Shown here: one piece after another, positions 34,701 through 45,930 of the stretch
Numbering within the stretch: position 1 is the first letter of the stretch
Layout of the letters: every line of letters begins with the position of its first letter
NCBI RefSeq assembly: GCF_042100115.1
Contig: NC_091274.1
Span: forward strand, 806,001 to 870,000
Reading direction: 5' to 3'
From: Alternaria dauci
Lineage: Eukaryota; Ascomycota; Dothideomycetes; Pleosporales; Pleosporaceae
Length of the DNA stretch: 64,000 nucleotides
Position numbers and translations under genes: made by a program
The notes under the pieces: generated by a model
Told to the model about the DNA's origin: nothing
What the model saw: the letters and a program-made list of their open reading frames with translations, nothing else
Databases searched by the model: none

Positions 34701-36583
34701 AGGACCAGCTCGGCGGACTGTTGGATTGACTTGTGCTCGAGATGCGCACGCATAATATCAACCACATTGCAGTGGCCACAACGACATGTCGCAGCCGACG
34801 AACGGCCGCGCTTAACGAGGCGTCATTTGTGTGCGATGCGTGGCGAAACTAGAGACATGCTATTGGCCGACGTACAAGGATTGGTTAGACGCATGACCGA
34901 TGGTTGAGCAACGCGTGAGAGTCGGACAGATGCCGCATACGACGGGTAAGTTGCTCACTTGCCACATTAGCCGAGGAGCAGCATCGCGGCTCTCCTAAGC
35001 AGTGGTGGAGGTTTGACCAATTTGAGCGCGCGGGTTCCTGGCGAGCAAAAAAAAAAAAAAAGTTTGCACGCGAAGCGCCCGTAGATGAAGGTGTACGAGC
35101 CGGGCCGGGCAGCCAACCATGGGGGCATCACGCAGCGGCAGTGGATAGCCGCACTCGCAACTTGGTTATGAATCGAGGCAGCAGCATCAGGCCCAGAGCA
35201 GTGCCACAAGCGAGCATATTGGTGATGCAAAGGGCATAAGACGGGTGGGCGTGGTGTGCGGCGTGGATCTTGATAAATGAAACACGGCGAGACTCATGAG
35301 CGCCTTCTTGTTTGGTGCTGGCTTTGAAACCGGCGCAGGCAGGCCCTCTGAGCAGGCGGTTAGGAGGAGGCAGTGCCGAGAGACCATGACGGCACCCCTT
35401 GATGGAAGCGCGCGGGAGGCTGGGCGATACGCAGCGAGGAGCGCGGTGGTGGTGGTGAGAGGGTCGAGTGATTCGCAGCAGGCATGACTGGCGCTGGGCG
35501 AGGGTTGGCGATGCGTGTTGCGAGTGCGAGCGAGAGTGCTGGCGGCCTTGATGGCGCGGCTGGGTGGTGAGCGAGGGCGTGCAGCGCGGCTACTGCGTTT
35601 GGCGATGGAGCAGAGGTGGATAGGCTAGGGTTGGGCCAGCGCCAATAACAACGACACTTGTCTTGCCTGTGGTGTTTCCGCGTTGGCTTGCATCCTTCTA
35701 ACGATTCCTGGTCGATCAACCTCGCATGCCAGCATGCCGGGAGCGCTCGTCGCACGCAGCCGTCTGTGCCACCCTGGAGGCCTCTCCGCCCACTCTACCC
35801 TCCCTCACGCCCCGAAAACGGCTGTAGGGCTGTAGACGCGACTTTTCCGCCCAAAAAACGTGGCAGCGGGCAAAATGCAGGGTCTGTTTTGTAGATAGTC
35901 GAAGGAACCGCGTCTGTGGCCCTTCTGCGAGAGGTTCGGTGATGGTTCTGTCGCAGCTCGGGTGGGACAGATAAACGCGGGGGGCAGGGGCCGCCTGCAG
36001 CGCGGGCCAATCACCTCACCGCGACATGGGTGCCTGCCCGGGATGTGTAGAGCCCATGTGTGCGCCAGCAGAAGGAGCGAACAGCCGCCCTCCCCTCCGT
36101 TGAATCCTGTTGCTCACCCGTGGCCAGCGTCTGGCGTCGTCGGGTCGCCCCTCCCACATTCGTCGCGCCATATACAGTCTTCCCGCCAGACCGTCTTCCC
36201 GCCATATACAGTCCCCGCCGTGGAGAGGCGGCTTCGCTGGCATCGCATCCTCGCCCGACTACACCACGACCCGACCACTACCCACTACCCACTACACCGC
36301 AGAGCACAGACTCGCCTCTGCCCACCCGTCGTCACGCCTGCACGGTACCTGGCCTGCCCTGACCGTCAAACTCATCTGGTGTCGAGTACGCCTACAGTGT
36401 AACCACAGACTGCATCCCCGGCATCTTTGTCCTGCACACTTGAATCCAGCTCCAGCAAGCCCATCCACACTGCCCGACGGGATTATGGTGGCTGGACACG
36501 CTGCCCATACTCGACCGTAGATTCGACTTGACTCTGTGAACCATCCATCCATTCATCATCCCTCCACCCGTCCAGCCCTGGAC
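31781..36583. other. 4.8 kb region without a recognisable gene
   Basis: Between ICE2 and the Zn2Cys6/acetyltransferase gene, neither strand carries an ORF with family motifs, good splicing or consistent coding bias. Visible items are short palindromes (AAGCGCTT twice at about 33235-33255), a homopolymer A run near 35050, short ACCCACT tandem units near 36280, and the 14-base direct repeat at 36166-36213. The last 500 bases are pyrimidine-rich and look like a long leader or promoter of the fusion gene. Long upstream regions are common for fungal regulators. Confidence 0.55.
36166..36213. repeat. 14-base direct repeat, 34-base spacing
   Basis: CGCCATATACAGTC occurs at 36166-36179 and again at 36200-36213, with CTTCCCGCC pieces repeated between and after. 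It lies in the presumed upstream region of the fusion regulator gene, about 370 bases before its ATG. Confidence 0.7.
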
Positions 36584-38781
36584 ATGTCGACCGCACTGCA
36601 TATGCCCGCATTTAATTCCGCTCCCCATGGCCCCGCCTTCACGTCCGTTAATGGCCGCTTGTCTCTGAGTCCACCCGACGAGCAAAAGCCATCCGTTGCC
36701 GCTAAATCTTCTGCCTGGAGTCCGACCTCTCCAGACCCTGAGCCCAACCGTCACTCTCCAGACAGCGATTCCAGCTCGTCAACTGTTAGCAGCGGAGACA
36801 AGTCTCCCAACAGCTCTGACAAGACAAGATCGTCTCCTGAAAACCCAAACAAGAGGAGGCGTTCTGGATCCAACGAAGACGCCTATGGTCACCACAGTCC
36901 TGACCAGACGACTGCTGGCCCCAGACAGCTTCCCCCTCCCTACCAGCCTCTCCACCGCAACACGACCATGAGCATGGAAACTCCTCAGTTGCCAAGTTTG
37001 CCCCCGTTAGGTCGTCCAGATGCTGAACGCCGCTGGCAAACCGAGCCCCGTGAACTGCCTCATGCGACCCATCATTTCCATCCCCGTGAGCCACGTCCTG
37101 CAGAGCCTTCCCGCAACAGTGCTTTGTCGCCCGAGTCACGCGACATGATTGAGGAGGCCGAGTTCACACGTGCTGGCGTACAAGTCGAGCTCAAAAAGCG
37201 GAAACGGGTATGTTTTCTTGGTCCACCCCCGCTGCTAGACTAACTTTTTTAGCAATTTGCCAACCGCACCAAGACTGGTTGCGGGACCTGCAGAAGGAGG
37301 AAGAAGAAGTGCGATGAGGCCAAACCAGAGTGTATGTTCAAAAACGCCTTCCAAGTCTGACGACATCTGACCCTCGACAGGCAACAACTGCACGCGAGGC
37401 GGTTTCGTTTGTGAGGGCTATGCCAACAAAGTACCTTGGCCAAAGAATGGGCCTGCTAAGCCGCCTGCCATACTAGCCAAGGAGAAGTACGCTGCTTATA
37501 CGTCGTGTCCAACTTGTCAAGAAAAACACACGCCCCACTGTGGACCGCTTCAAAGCAGTGAAACCCCTTACCCGCCGCCCGAGATGCATCCAAGCAACGG
37601 TACTGAGCGCAAGCCTTGGAAATCGTCCTGGAGTGATCCTGCACCACCACCAGCTCGAGCGGCTTACCAGCCAGAGGCCCCGCCGCCCCCAGCACAGTAC
37701 ATGCAACCTACGACAAACCACTACGAGAGACCCTCCACCCACGACCACCAACCGCTATCTCAACAGCAACAGCAGCCTCACCATACCTCCCGTGGCTACC
37801 ACCATGCTCCACCAACCACCAACCACCTCGCCATCAATACCGCTGTGCCTGCCACCACCATGTAAGTATCTTCCCTATAGTTTGATGCACGTCGAGTAGT
37901 GAGACAAGGCTTTCGGCGATAGACGGCATCTTTCATGCATGCTCAAATTAAAAATGCACTCAGTCATCATCAGCTTACGCATCTGCAGGGTCGCCAAGCC
38001 TGTCCAACAGCTACATGTGGCACAGCAGCATCCTCGCCCGCCGCCTCCTCCACCACCGCCAACATCCTTGCCACCTACGCGATCACCGACGCGCTTTGCC
38101 GAGTCCTCTTCAATGCCGTACAGATCTGAAAAAGATAAGATGCTAGCGGGGGAGCCATTCAACCCCTTTGACAAGACCCTAATGCACGAACGACATCTTA
38201 GTACGCAAGCCCAGTCCATCTTTAACAGCAGCAAAGCAAATCCCTCCAACGTTTTGTCGAGCACAACGGTCGACCACTTCTTCAAGCAGATTCTGAATGC
38301 GAGCCGGCATCGCGAAGGAAAGCAAATCGAGATTCACATGGGTCCTAATTGTCATGTCGCTACGCCTTTTGCTTGTGACTACGGCTACCACCTTAGTATG
38401 GGCGAAAATGTTGTCATCGGTGCTGATTGCCATCTCCATGACTCTGCGAGAATATCTATCGGAAGGAACTGTAAGATTGGGGCTCGGGTCACAATACAGA
38501 CTTTGAAGACACCCACCGACAACAAATCATTAAAAGGCAGCAACGGCACCGAGGTTGCGCAAGAAGTACACATTGGAGAAAACGTGTACATTGGCGACAA
38601 CTGCGTGATAGAGGCTGGGGTTCACATCGGGCCCAACACCATAGTGCGTCCTGGTTCTGTCGTGTCTCGCGTAAGTTTTCCATTTCCGCAATGACTCGGA
38701 AACACGCATACTGACCTTGCATAGTCTTTGCCTCCCAACTGCGTCGCTCATGGAAATCCAGCGATCATCCTACCCAACTGA
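36584..38781 (+). CDS. Zn2Cys6 DNA-binding / maltose-type acetyltransferase fusion protein
   Basis: Exons are 36584..37207, 37253..37331, 37381..37861, 37989..38670 and 38725..38781, 640 residues. Residues 1-205 are Ser/Pro-rich and disordered, with a basic patch (NKRRRSGSN). A zinc cluster at Cys218-Cys245 has C-x2-C-x6-C-x6-C-x2-C-x6-C spacing. A Pro/Gln-rich linker follows, then a Mac domain (EKDKMLAGEPFNPFDKTLMH, about 440-500) and left-handed beta-helix hexapeptides (ISIGRNCKIGARVTI; VHIGENVYIGDNCVIEAGVH), ending in the family motif LPPNCVAHGNPA. The frame runs through both modules without a stop, so this is one protein. The loop that carries the catalytic His in LacA/maltose acetyltransferases (TLKTPTDNKSLKGSNGTEVA here) has no His. 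Intron 3 has two in-phase acceptors, 15 bases apart. Fungi are known to carry such fusions; their function is unclear. Confidence 0.85.
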
Positions 38782-39369
38782 GATACTCAGTACAGCAATC
38801 ACCTCGTGTTCTCGCAATCTTCCAGAACATTTCACAATGTATGAGATATGCGTGAGGTATCTAACCTATTCGATATGGGTCTTGCATGTCACATAACGCG
38901 CCACTGTGTGGTGCAGGAGTTAACGGCGTTTCTACAGCCTGGAGGATACCCATTGCTAAAGTTTTCTTGCTTTTTTTGTTGGGAAGAGAGATACAAATGA
39001 TATATAGGTGGACGTGGATAACGGGTGGTATCTGACTTGTATAGTCTCCTTGTATCTCGGTACCTTGCTTGCTGGACATGGCTCTGCTCTAAAAGCTACA
39101 AAAAAACATAACATCTCCTAAAACAGACACTTGGGATCCTAGCAGCATTTGATTTTGAGACGAGGCCTGCTTTCAGCAAGGTTGGGTCTCAGACACCCGA
39201 CGATGAGCTGCTAGGATACTTTGAGCCTAGCTTGAAGCGTGCCTGTGAACGCGGCTACACGTGCGTGATGTGGTCCGTGCGGTATTCTGAACTCCAAAGC
39301 CGGGAATGTCAAAATATCCGCGGCGAACAACCAGCGCCGCATACCCAACGTCACCATACTATAACCACG
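38782..39369. other. intergenic, no supported gene
   Basis: This stretch lies between two + strand genes and should hold a 3' end and the uL3m promoter. The frame upstream of the uL3m ATG is open back to 39232 but lacks an ATG-led presequence. I see no repeats. Confidence 0.45.
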
Positions 39370-40474
39370 ATGCCACCCAAAGCTCCCCTCAATTGGGGCC
39401 TCTTACCGCCATCCTTTCTAGTTCCTTTATCAGCGCGCTGCGTCCTCCAGCAGAATGCGCATCAAATATCCTCAAGACCCGCCATCGCATACACATCGAT
39501 CCGAACCATCAAATCCACTTTCACACCCAAACCCGACCGCTTCGCACACCATCCCGCCCGAGAAGCCCTCACCAGCACATCTACCGCAGCGCTCGAGCGA
39601 AAAGCCCACAGCACACCCCTGCGGACGGGTCTTCTCGCGCTCAAAAAGGGCATGACATCCATCTACGACCCCGAAACAGGGAAGCGCACAGCATGCACCG
39701 TACTACAACTTGACCGCAATGAAGTCGTCGCGCACAAACGGAGAGACAAGAACGGTTACTGGGCCGTGCAGATTGGTGCTGGACAGAAAGAAGCGCGGAA
39801 TGTCAGCAGGCCCATGTTGGGACATTTTGCGGGTGCGGGGGTGAGTCCGAAGAGGTGGGTTGTTGAGTTCAAGGTCAGGGACGAGGCAGGGCTAGGCGTT
39901 GGTATTGGGGAAATGGTTGGCGCAGGATGGTTCACAAAAGGACAATGGGTGGATGTCAAGGCGATAAGCAGGGGAATGGGATTCGCTGGTGTAAGTTGGA
40001 CACGGCATACGAGTGGTGGTTGGAACGGGGACTGACAGTTGTTGTGTTCAGGGCATGAAACGACACGGTTTTGGTGGTCAACCAGCGTCCCACGGTCAAT
40101 CGCTCATGCATCGCGGTATGGGTTCAGCTGGAGGCTCCCAGGGTTCAGGTTCTCGTGTGCTGCCTGGCAAGCGTATGCCGGGAAACATGGGTAATGAGAG
40201 CGTGACTGTCAAGAACTTGAGGGTGTTGCAGGTCGACGAGCAGAATGGCATTGTTGTCGTCAATGGTAAGGAAAACGAAGCGAACCAGAGCAATCAGATA
40301 CTGACACTGCGCGCAGGTTGCGTCCCGGGACCGAAGAACCAGATTATCCGCGTTCAAGATGCGAGGGGGAAGCCGTGGCCTGCGGGGCCCATGTCAACCG
40401 CCGAACTCAAGCCAGCAGAGATTCTGGCTGAGGCGGGCGTTCCTGATGCGACCGAGGCGACGGCTAGTGCATAG
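39370..40474 (+). CDS. mitochondrial large-subunit ribosomal protein uL3m
   Basis: Exons are 39370..39990, 40052..40265 and 40317..40474, 330 residues. The N-terminus is basic and acid-poor through about residue 60 (IRTIKSTFTPKPDRFAHH), as for mitochondrial import. The uL3 fold is clear: RTGLLALKKGMTSIYDPETG, WVDVKAISRGMGFAGGMKRH, GFGGQPASHGQSLMHRGMGS, and KRMPGNMGNESVTVKNLRV. It should sit at the tunnel-proximal base of the mitoribosomal large subunit. Intron 2 is 51 bases, in frame and without a stop, so an unspliced form would carry 17 extra residues. Splicing gives GIVVVNGCVPGPKN, which matches the usual ribosomal loop, so I prefer the spliced form. Confidence 0.9.
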
Positions 40475-40734
40475 AAGCAGAGAAGGAGAGCCGAGTAAGA
40501 GAACAGTGTACCATACCGAAGAGACAGGTGGCCCGAATCACCCGACTACGAGCAAGGATTGCCATACCGATGTGTATACGATAAACTTCCGGAAAGATGT
40601 TAACGCCACGGTAGCAGTATCATCTCACTGCACATCAGAAAAGAGTCTGCGAGACAACGATATTACCAAGTTATTTCCCTTCTACGTCCTTCACTCAGAA
40701 TTCATATCCTCACCTTTGTGCATTTGTTCTCCCG

Positions 40735-42354
40735 TTACCACCTTCCACGGTAAGACGCACCTCCAGCAACACCACTCTCAACCCCTTCACTCGTATACCC
40801 TCCTGCATCTCGGCCATGCCAACTATCATTCTCACAAACATCGCTCTGCCCCCCGCCATCCACGCTGATGCGATCATCGTCGCTGTCGCTCGGGAGGTAA
40901 TCATCACCCTCCCCTACCCCGTTATCATCACTGTCACTCATATAGCTCCCAACCATCCTTCTTCTCCTGGTGTGGTTGTTCCGTCTAGGGGGCGTGTAGG
41001 GACTCCTACTCCTTGCGCTCCTCTCAGACCCATATGCACTCCTACTTCTACTCCTACTCCTGCTTCCCCATGCGCCAGGCATAAGACCATAGTCACTGCC
41101 GCTCTGCCGCCGTTGCCGTCCAAGTAAAGGTGGCGTGGGCACTGCAGGGGGCGGTGTGGAATAGTCTTCCGAGTCAACGGCTGTGGGTACGCGGGACAAG
41201 CGGTCGGAATGCGAGGTACTGGGTCGAGAAGCTATGTCAGAGTATGCAGTGGTGTGAGCCATGTCCTTGCCGTCTGAGTATACGGGGCCAGACCGGTTCA
41301 GGGAGCGGTCTGCATGTCTTGAGGGATGAGGAGCTGAAAAGGTACTCGTGTACTGGTCTTCAGCGTCTGGGTAGGATGGACTAGGCCGATTGAATTGGGG
41401 TTCTCGATTCCCTGAGCGAGATCCAAACCGGTTACGCTGGTCGTACTCGTCGTACTCCTCCCCGGGCCGGTGGTAATGGTTGTTCGCAGCATGCGAACGA
41501 GTACTTTGTCCATGGTGCCTTTCTCGGTAATTGTCTCGACTTGGCGCGTAGTAATCTTCGCCATCTCGTCGAGGGCCTGGATATTGCTCGTAAGATTCAT
41601 CTTGGCGATATGCTGGGCTACTATCGCCGGAATTATAGGATTGTGTGTCAGACCGATCCGCAGTATAAGCGTGCAGCTTGGTGTAGCGTTCCAGAAATTG
41701 CTTTGCTTCACGATAGTTTTCACGCTCTTGAGGGTGCAACTGTAGGCTTGGCGTGTCATAGTCGCTGCTACCCCAGCCTGCCTTGATTTTCTGCGTGTTT
41801 CGCTTTTCATGGTGCTCAGCATAGTCTGAGGGTGGACTTTCACTGCTATGCCCCAACGAAGAATTGCGGATCGGTGAACTTTCCCTGGGCGAATTGTCGC
41901 TGTACCGGTCATCGTAGCTCGATGTACGGTCAGCCCAAACATCTCTCTTCAGCTCAGGTGACGCTATGTAGTCATCGTCAGACTGGGAATCCTGTGCTAT
42001 GTAGTCTGAATCTTGAGATCGAGCCCTGTGTGGCCGGCGAGACGGTCGTGGCTGGTAGCCCGGGCGCAGCTGCGAGGATCCGTTCCCATCCCTGCTCCGC
42101 CTGGTCTGAGTAGTGTAGTCGTAATCCATGACCCGGTTTACATATTGGTTGTAATTGGGAGGGGAATCCTCATAAGATCCACGGCGGTGGGTGATGTAGC
42201 CCGAGCTCGAATCGGTGGGCGAGGAGATGCAGTCTGAGGAAAGATGGGTATCCTGGTAATCCCGAGGAACTTGGCTACTGTATTTCGGTGCTGCACGGTC
42301 GTGGTTACTCTGCCTCTCATAGCTTCGACTACTGCTGTATGGTTGGTGCCACAT
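40735..42354 (-). CDS. intrinsically disordered Ser/Arg/Tyr-rich protein
   Basis: A single long frame gives about 539 residues from an ATG at 42354. I recognise no folded domain. Composition is dominated by Ser, Asp, Arg, Tyr and Pro. A C-terminal RS tract (GSRSRSRSRSAYGSERSARS) is followed by a basic patch (PPRRNNHTRRRRM) and an acidic stretch (SDSDDNGVGEGDDYLPSDSD). Such features suit a nuclear RNA-associated or scaffold protein, but this is inference from composition only. The frame continues a few codons upstream of the ATG, so a short 5' exon is possible. Coding is supported by frame length and by the absence of comparable antisense ORFs. Confidence 0.6.
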   Translation of the reverse strand: MWHQPYSSSRSYERQSNHDRAAPKYSSQVPRDYQDTHLSSDCISSPTDSSSGYITHRRGSYEDSPPNYNQYVNRVMDYDYTTQTRRSRDGNGSSQLRPGYQPRPSRRPHRARSQDSDYIAQDSQSDDDYIASPELKRDVWADRTSSYDDRYSDNSPRESSPIRNSSLGHSSESPPSDYAEHHEKRNTQKIKAGWGSSDYDTPSLQLHPQERENYREAKQFLERYTKLHAYTADRSDTQSYNSGDSSPAYRQDESYEQYPGPRRDGEDYYAPSRDNYRERHHGQSTRSHAANNHYHRPGEEYDEYDQRNRFGSRSGNREPQFNRPSPSYPDAEDQYTSTFSAPHPSRHADRSLNRSGPVYSDGKDMAHTTAYSDIASRPSTSHSDRLSRVPTAVDSEDYSTPPPAVPTPPLLGRQRRQSGSDYGLMPGAWGSRSRSRSRSAYGSERSARSRSPYTPPRRNNHTRRRRMVGSYMSDSDDNGVGEGDDYLPSDSDDDRISVDGGGQSDVCENDSWHGRDAGGYTSEGVESGVAGGASYRGRW

Positions 42355-43754
42355 CCAGGAGGTCGCGCGCCGGCCTTGCAACACAGCGATTAGATGCCGT
42401 TGAGCTGTGTAATTGGGTTATGCAGTCTGGCAGTGGAGGGATTTGGGCTTTAAGCCGCTGCATTTCGTTGTTGTGACTAGCTATTGAAAAGTACCAAGGT
42501 AAGCAAAGCGTCATGCACAACCACGTGTTGGTCCTCTAGCGGCTCTAGGCGTAAGTAAAACGCGCTAGTGTCGCCACCACCCCTATCACGCCTCATGCCC
42601 ATCCATCTACTGTGGTCTTGGGCCAATATATTGTAAGTAGAAACGCCGAGTTCGTCCATCTCCAGAGGTCTCACGTAAACAAGACCCACAAAGTAAGATC
42701 CTCGCTAGCGGCCTAGGTAGTCACAAAATATTAGCCTACCACCACAGTGTCTTCTGTTCGGTGCCATCTTGTCTCCCACCACCTGTTCTGTCATACGGGA
42801 AGTACCTAGGTAAACTTAAAGACTACAAACTTTACGCCTCCGCCTTTCTGACAGCTGCGGGAATGGATTGCGTTATCGCGGTTCACCTGCATGCGACAGA
42901 TGGCAGCTAATGGCACCAGCTGGGTACGTTACTACTCCAGGCATTGGAATGCACAACTGGAGCAACGGTATCAATTTGCGTCCTCCAATTAATCACCTGT
43001 CACGTTCTTGTTCATCACACTTTCTCGTCAGCCTTGCGTTCTCGGACCAACCTGTTTAAAACTTATGGATTTCACCTATCGGAAGAATAAATCCTACAGC
43101 ATCGCAGAGCACAGCCTCATGAGCCACAGGCCAAGTCTCCTGCTTCCAACAAGGGAGAAATCCTGTCATCTTGTGTCGGATAAGCTCAATTAAATTGTTT
43201 CCAACCACGACCCGGGCATGACTTGTGTGGACCTAGCGGCTGCCCTGTCATGTTGACATGAAACAGCAACAGCAACAGCGGGACGGTCGGGACTAGACTC
43301 CTTGTGAAGCTACATCTGCAACGCTACCCTGTTTGCAAACAACGGTTAAGCAACTCTTCCCTGAGCGCATCAACGCCAAACTACGCACTGTTGACCTGTT
43401 CATGACTCTCAGCCGGTCAAAGTTATCTTCCGCCCCTTCCAGACAGGGCTGCATCAGCGCCACGCTCCTGGTAACACCTGGAAATGCCCGGCATCCACCG
43501 CAGTCGGTGATGAACGGCGCCAAATGGGCCATGTGATTGCCTGAAAAGAATAAATCTCCGTAGAGTAGGTGGACCGTGAATTCAAACACCAGCCAAGAAT
43601 CCTACGAGATATAAAGACATGAGATCAGCCACCGAATATCAAGTCACCCAGCTTCTATCGTCTTTCACTCATTCACTCTTTCATCACTTGTCATTCGTTT
43701 CAGCAAACTGTGCTTGCTAACCATTCTTCATCTTTAACTCGATAACCTTTCACT
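42355..43754. promoter_or_regulatory. divergent upstream region, pectin lyase promoter
   Basis: It lies between the disordered-protein gene (-) and the pectin lyase gene (+). Near the pectin lyase start it shows a TATA box, a GCCAAG hexamer at 43592-43597 that fits the PacC consensus GCCARG, and a CT-rich leader (about 43650-43740) typical of strongly expressed fungal genes. A CAACAG triplet run occurs near 43265. No gene is supported inside. Confidence 0.5.
43610..43616 (+). promoter_or_regulatory. TATA box of pectin lyase gene
   Basis: TATAAAG lies 145 bases upstream of the ATG at 43755 and directly before a pyrimidine-rich leader, a normal arrangement for a highly inducible secreted-enzyme gene. 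Confidence 0.5.
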
Positions 43755-44940
43755 ATGAAGTACTCTCTCTTCACCGCCGTTGTTGCGGCTTTCGCATCTG
43801 GTGTCAGCGCTGCTGACGCCGTCAAGGGCGCCGCTGAGGGTTTTGCCAAGGGTATGTCTTGTGACATGTCCAGTTGTGGCTTGAATCTAACATTGTCCAG
43901 GTGTCACTGGTGGTGGCAACGCAGCGCCCGTCTATCCCACCACTAATGCGCAGCTCATCAGCTACCTCGGCGACTCTTCTCCCCGTGTCATTGTCCTCAC
44001 CAAGACTTTCGACTTCACTGGCTCTGAGGGTAAGGTTACCTCCCCCGGTTGCAGCCCATGGGGAACTGCCCCCAGTTGCCAGATCGCCATCAACTTGAAC
44101 ACCTGGTGCGATAGGGAACAGCCTGACGCACCCGATGTCCCCAGAATCACCTACGACAAGGCTGGAGTGCTTGGCATCACTGTCAATTCCAACAAGTCCT
44201 TGATCGGACAGGGTAACAAGGGTATCATCAAGGGCAAGGGTATCCGCATGGTTAGCGGCGTCAAGAACATCATCATCCAGAACGTTCGTTTCACCGGGAT
44301 CAACCCTCAATACGTTTGGGGTGGTGATGCCATCACCATTAACAACGCCGACATGATCTGGATTGATCACGTCACCACCGACCTCATCGGCCGCCAGCAC
44401 ATTGTCCTCGGTACCCAATCTTCCGGCCGTGTTTCCATCACCAACAACGATATCAACGGCGTCACCTCCTGGTCTGCTACCTGCGATAACCACCACTACT
44501 GGGGCATGTACTTCACTGGCAGCAACGACATGGTCACCCTCAAGGGCAACTACATCCACCACTCCTCCGGTCGCTCCCCCAAGGTCGCTGGCAACACCCT
44601 TCTCCACGCCGTCAACAACTACTTCTACGACATCAACAAGCACGCTTTCGAGGCCGACGCTGGCGCCCAGATCATTGCTGAGGGTAACGTTTTCCAGAAC
44701 GTCGTGCTGGCTGCTCAGGCTGGTCTCCCTGGTCGCGTTTTCGCTACCCCCTCCAACGGCGCTCCCTGCGCGGCCGCCATGGGCCGCAACTGCCAGCTCA
44801 ACGCTTACGGTGCCTCTGGCGTCATGGCTGGCTCTGATACCGGCATCCTCGCTAACATGAAGGGCAAGAACATTGCCAGTGCCGGCACTGCTGAGAGCGC
44901 TAAGAACGTCGTGCAGACTGCTGGTTACGGAAAGATCTAA
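43755..44940 (+). CDS. secreted pectin lyase, PL1 family
   Basis: Exons are 43755..43851 and 43901..44940 (49-base intron), 378 residues. A signal peptide (MKYSLFTAVVAAFASGVSA) precedes the mature enzyme, which should cleave highly methylated pectin by beta-elimination outside the cell. Pectin lyase marks are GVTGGGNAAPVYPTT, IVLTKTFDFTGSEG, GCSPWGTAPSCQIAIN, the parallel beta-helix strands YVWGGDAITINNADMIWIDH, and HHSSGRSPKVAGN, which holds the catalytic Arg. The sequence follows fungal PelA-type pectin lyases rather than calcium-dependent pectate lyases. The region is rich in preferred codons ending in C, as in highly expressed genes. It stands apart from neighbours, with long flanks. Confidence 0.92.
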
Positions 44941-45514
44941 GCGATTCTGACAGAGTCCGCTATCGCTTAGGAGAGAGTCACTTCAACTATTCTTGTATAT
45001 ACATTCCTTTTTACGTACACACTCATTTGAAATCGGAGATCTGTTGTAATCCACTGAAAGCCTCTTGTTCCTAAATTCCTAGTATTCTTCTTCATGATTG
45101 TGATGCGTGGTGAACCAGGATGTGTTGAACTAGCTGAGAAGATAGGAGACCTTGAGGTCGACAGTATGGTGCCTAGATCCGCGACCGGTCATTCAGATAT
45201 GATCGCAATGACCCACCCCTTCCACATGGTGATTGGTGCTGTTCGAAGTCAATATAGGATGTGCGCGTGGCGAATGTGCTACCCAGTGACGCTACTGCGG
45301 TTCGCAGTTCAGGGGACTGACTATTTCTTGCTGCCTCTCGATGCGGCTCAACCCTGTCTATTACCCCCCACCTGCCCTCACGGTCCCACACAGGCTTAAC
45401 CGCTTCAAAAATGATGGCCGACCGAGACGATATCCGGCAAAATCAAGTCAACCCTCGAGACTGCGATTCGACGTAAGCTGTCTCGACCAATTCTCTCAAC
45501 TTTCTAATGTTGGC

Positions 45515-45617
45515 CCAAGTACCGCACAAGACTGGGGGTTGTTGAGCCATATATGAATCATATATGGTTCTTGGGCTATGGTGGCGATGGTGATGCGGTA
45601 ATCCAAGTACCGCACAA
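45515..45617. repeat. 15-base direct repeats flanking palindromic repeat core
   Basis: CCAAGTACCGCACAA occurs at 45515-45529 and at 45603-45617. Between them lie a perfect palindrome, 45547-45567 (arms CCATATATGA / TCATATATGG), and the rest of the core shared with 57466-57519. The shared core ends exactly where the second direct repeat begins. Confidence 0.8.
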
Positions 45618-45930
45618 AACGAGCTCTCTCATCCGTGCTGCTGCGCCTATTTGCAGAACTTCGAAACCGCATATACAAAGGCATCTTCGCGTCACGGACT
45701 ATCCATGTTATCCCTCGATGGGCCATCAGGGGCTACACGTCATGGCCCTTCACATCTGTCGTAAAGTCCGGCATGAAGCCAAGCTGATCATGTTCGCCAA
45801 TATGGCCTTCAACTTTCGAGCACTTGAGCATATTGGGGAACTCTTCGATCTCCAACTAAGCTATGCTAGAGGCGCGAAACGAATGACTTTGTCACTGTGT
45901 AGTCCTTGTTTATATGAGGGTTCCAACTGA
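45553..45930 (+). pseudogene. possible fragment of a fungal cysteine-/F-box-like family (DUF7730-like)
   Basis: The frame starts inside the repeat core (ATG at 45553) and ends at 45930, 125 codons. The second half, LHVMALHICRKVRHEAKLIM followed by FANMAFNF and an L-x-L end, recalls the region of DUF7730-type fungal proteins where a leucine-rich helix with ICR..EA precedes a beta hairpin. It is much shorter than those proteins and its first 25 codons are repeat sequence. I read it as a truncated or captured fragment. It could also be the first exon of a larger gene I cannot resolve. Confidence 0.3.
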
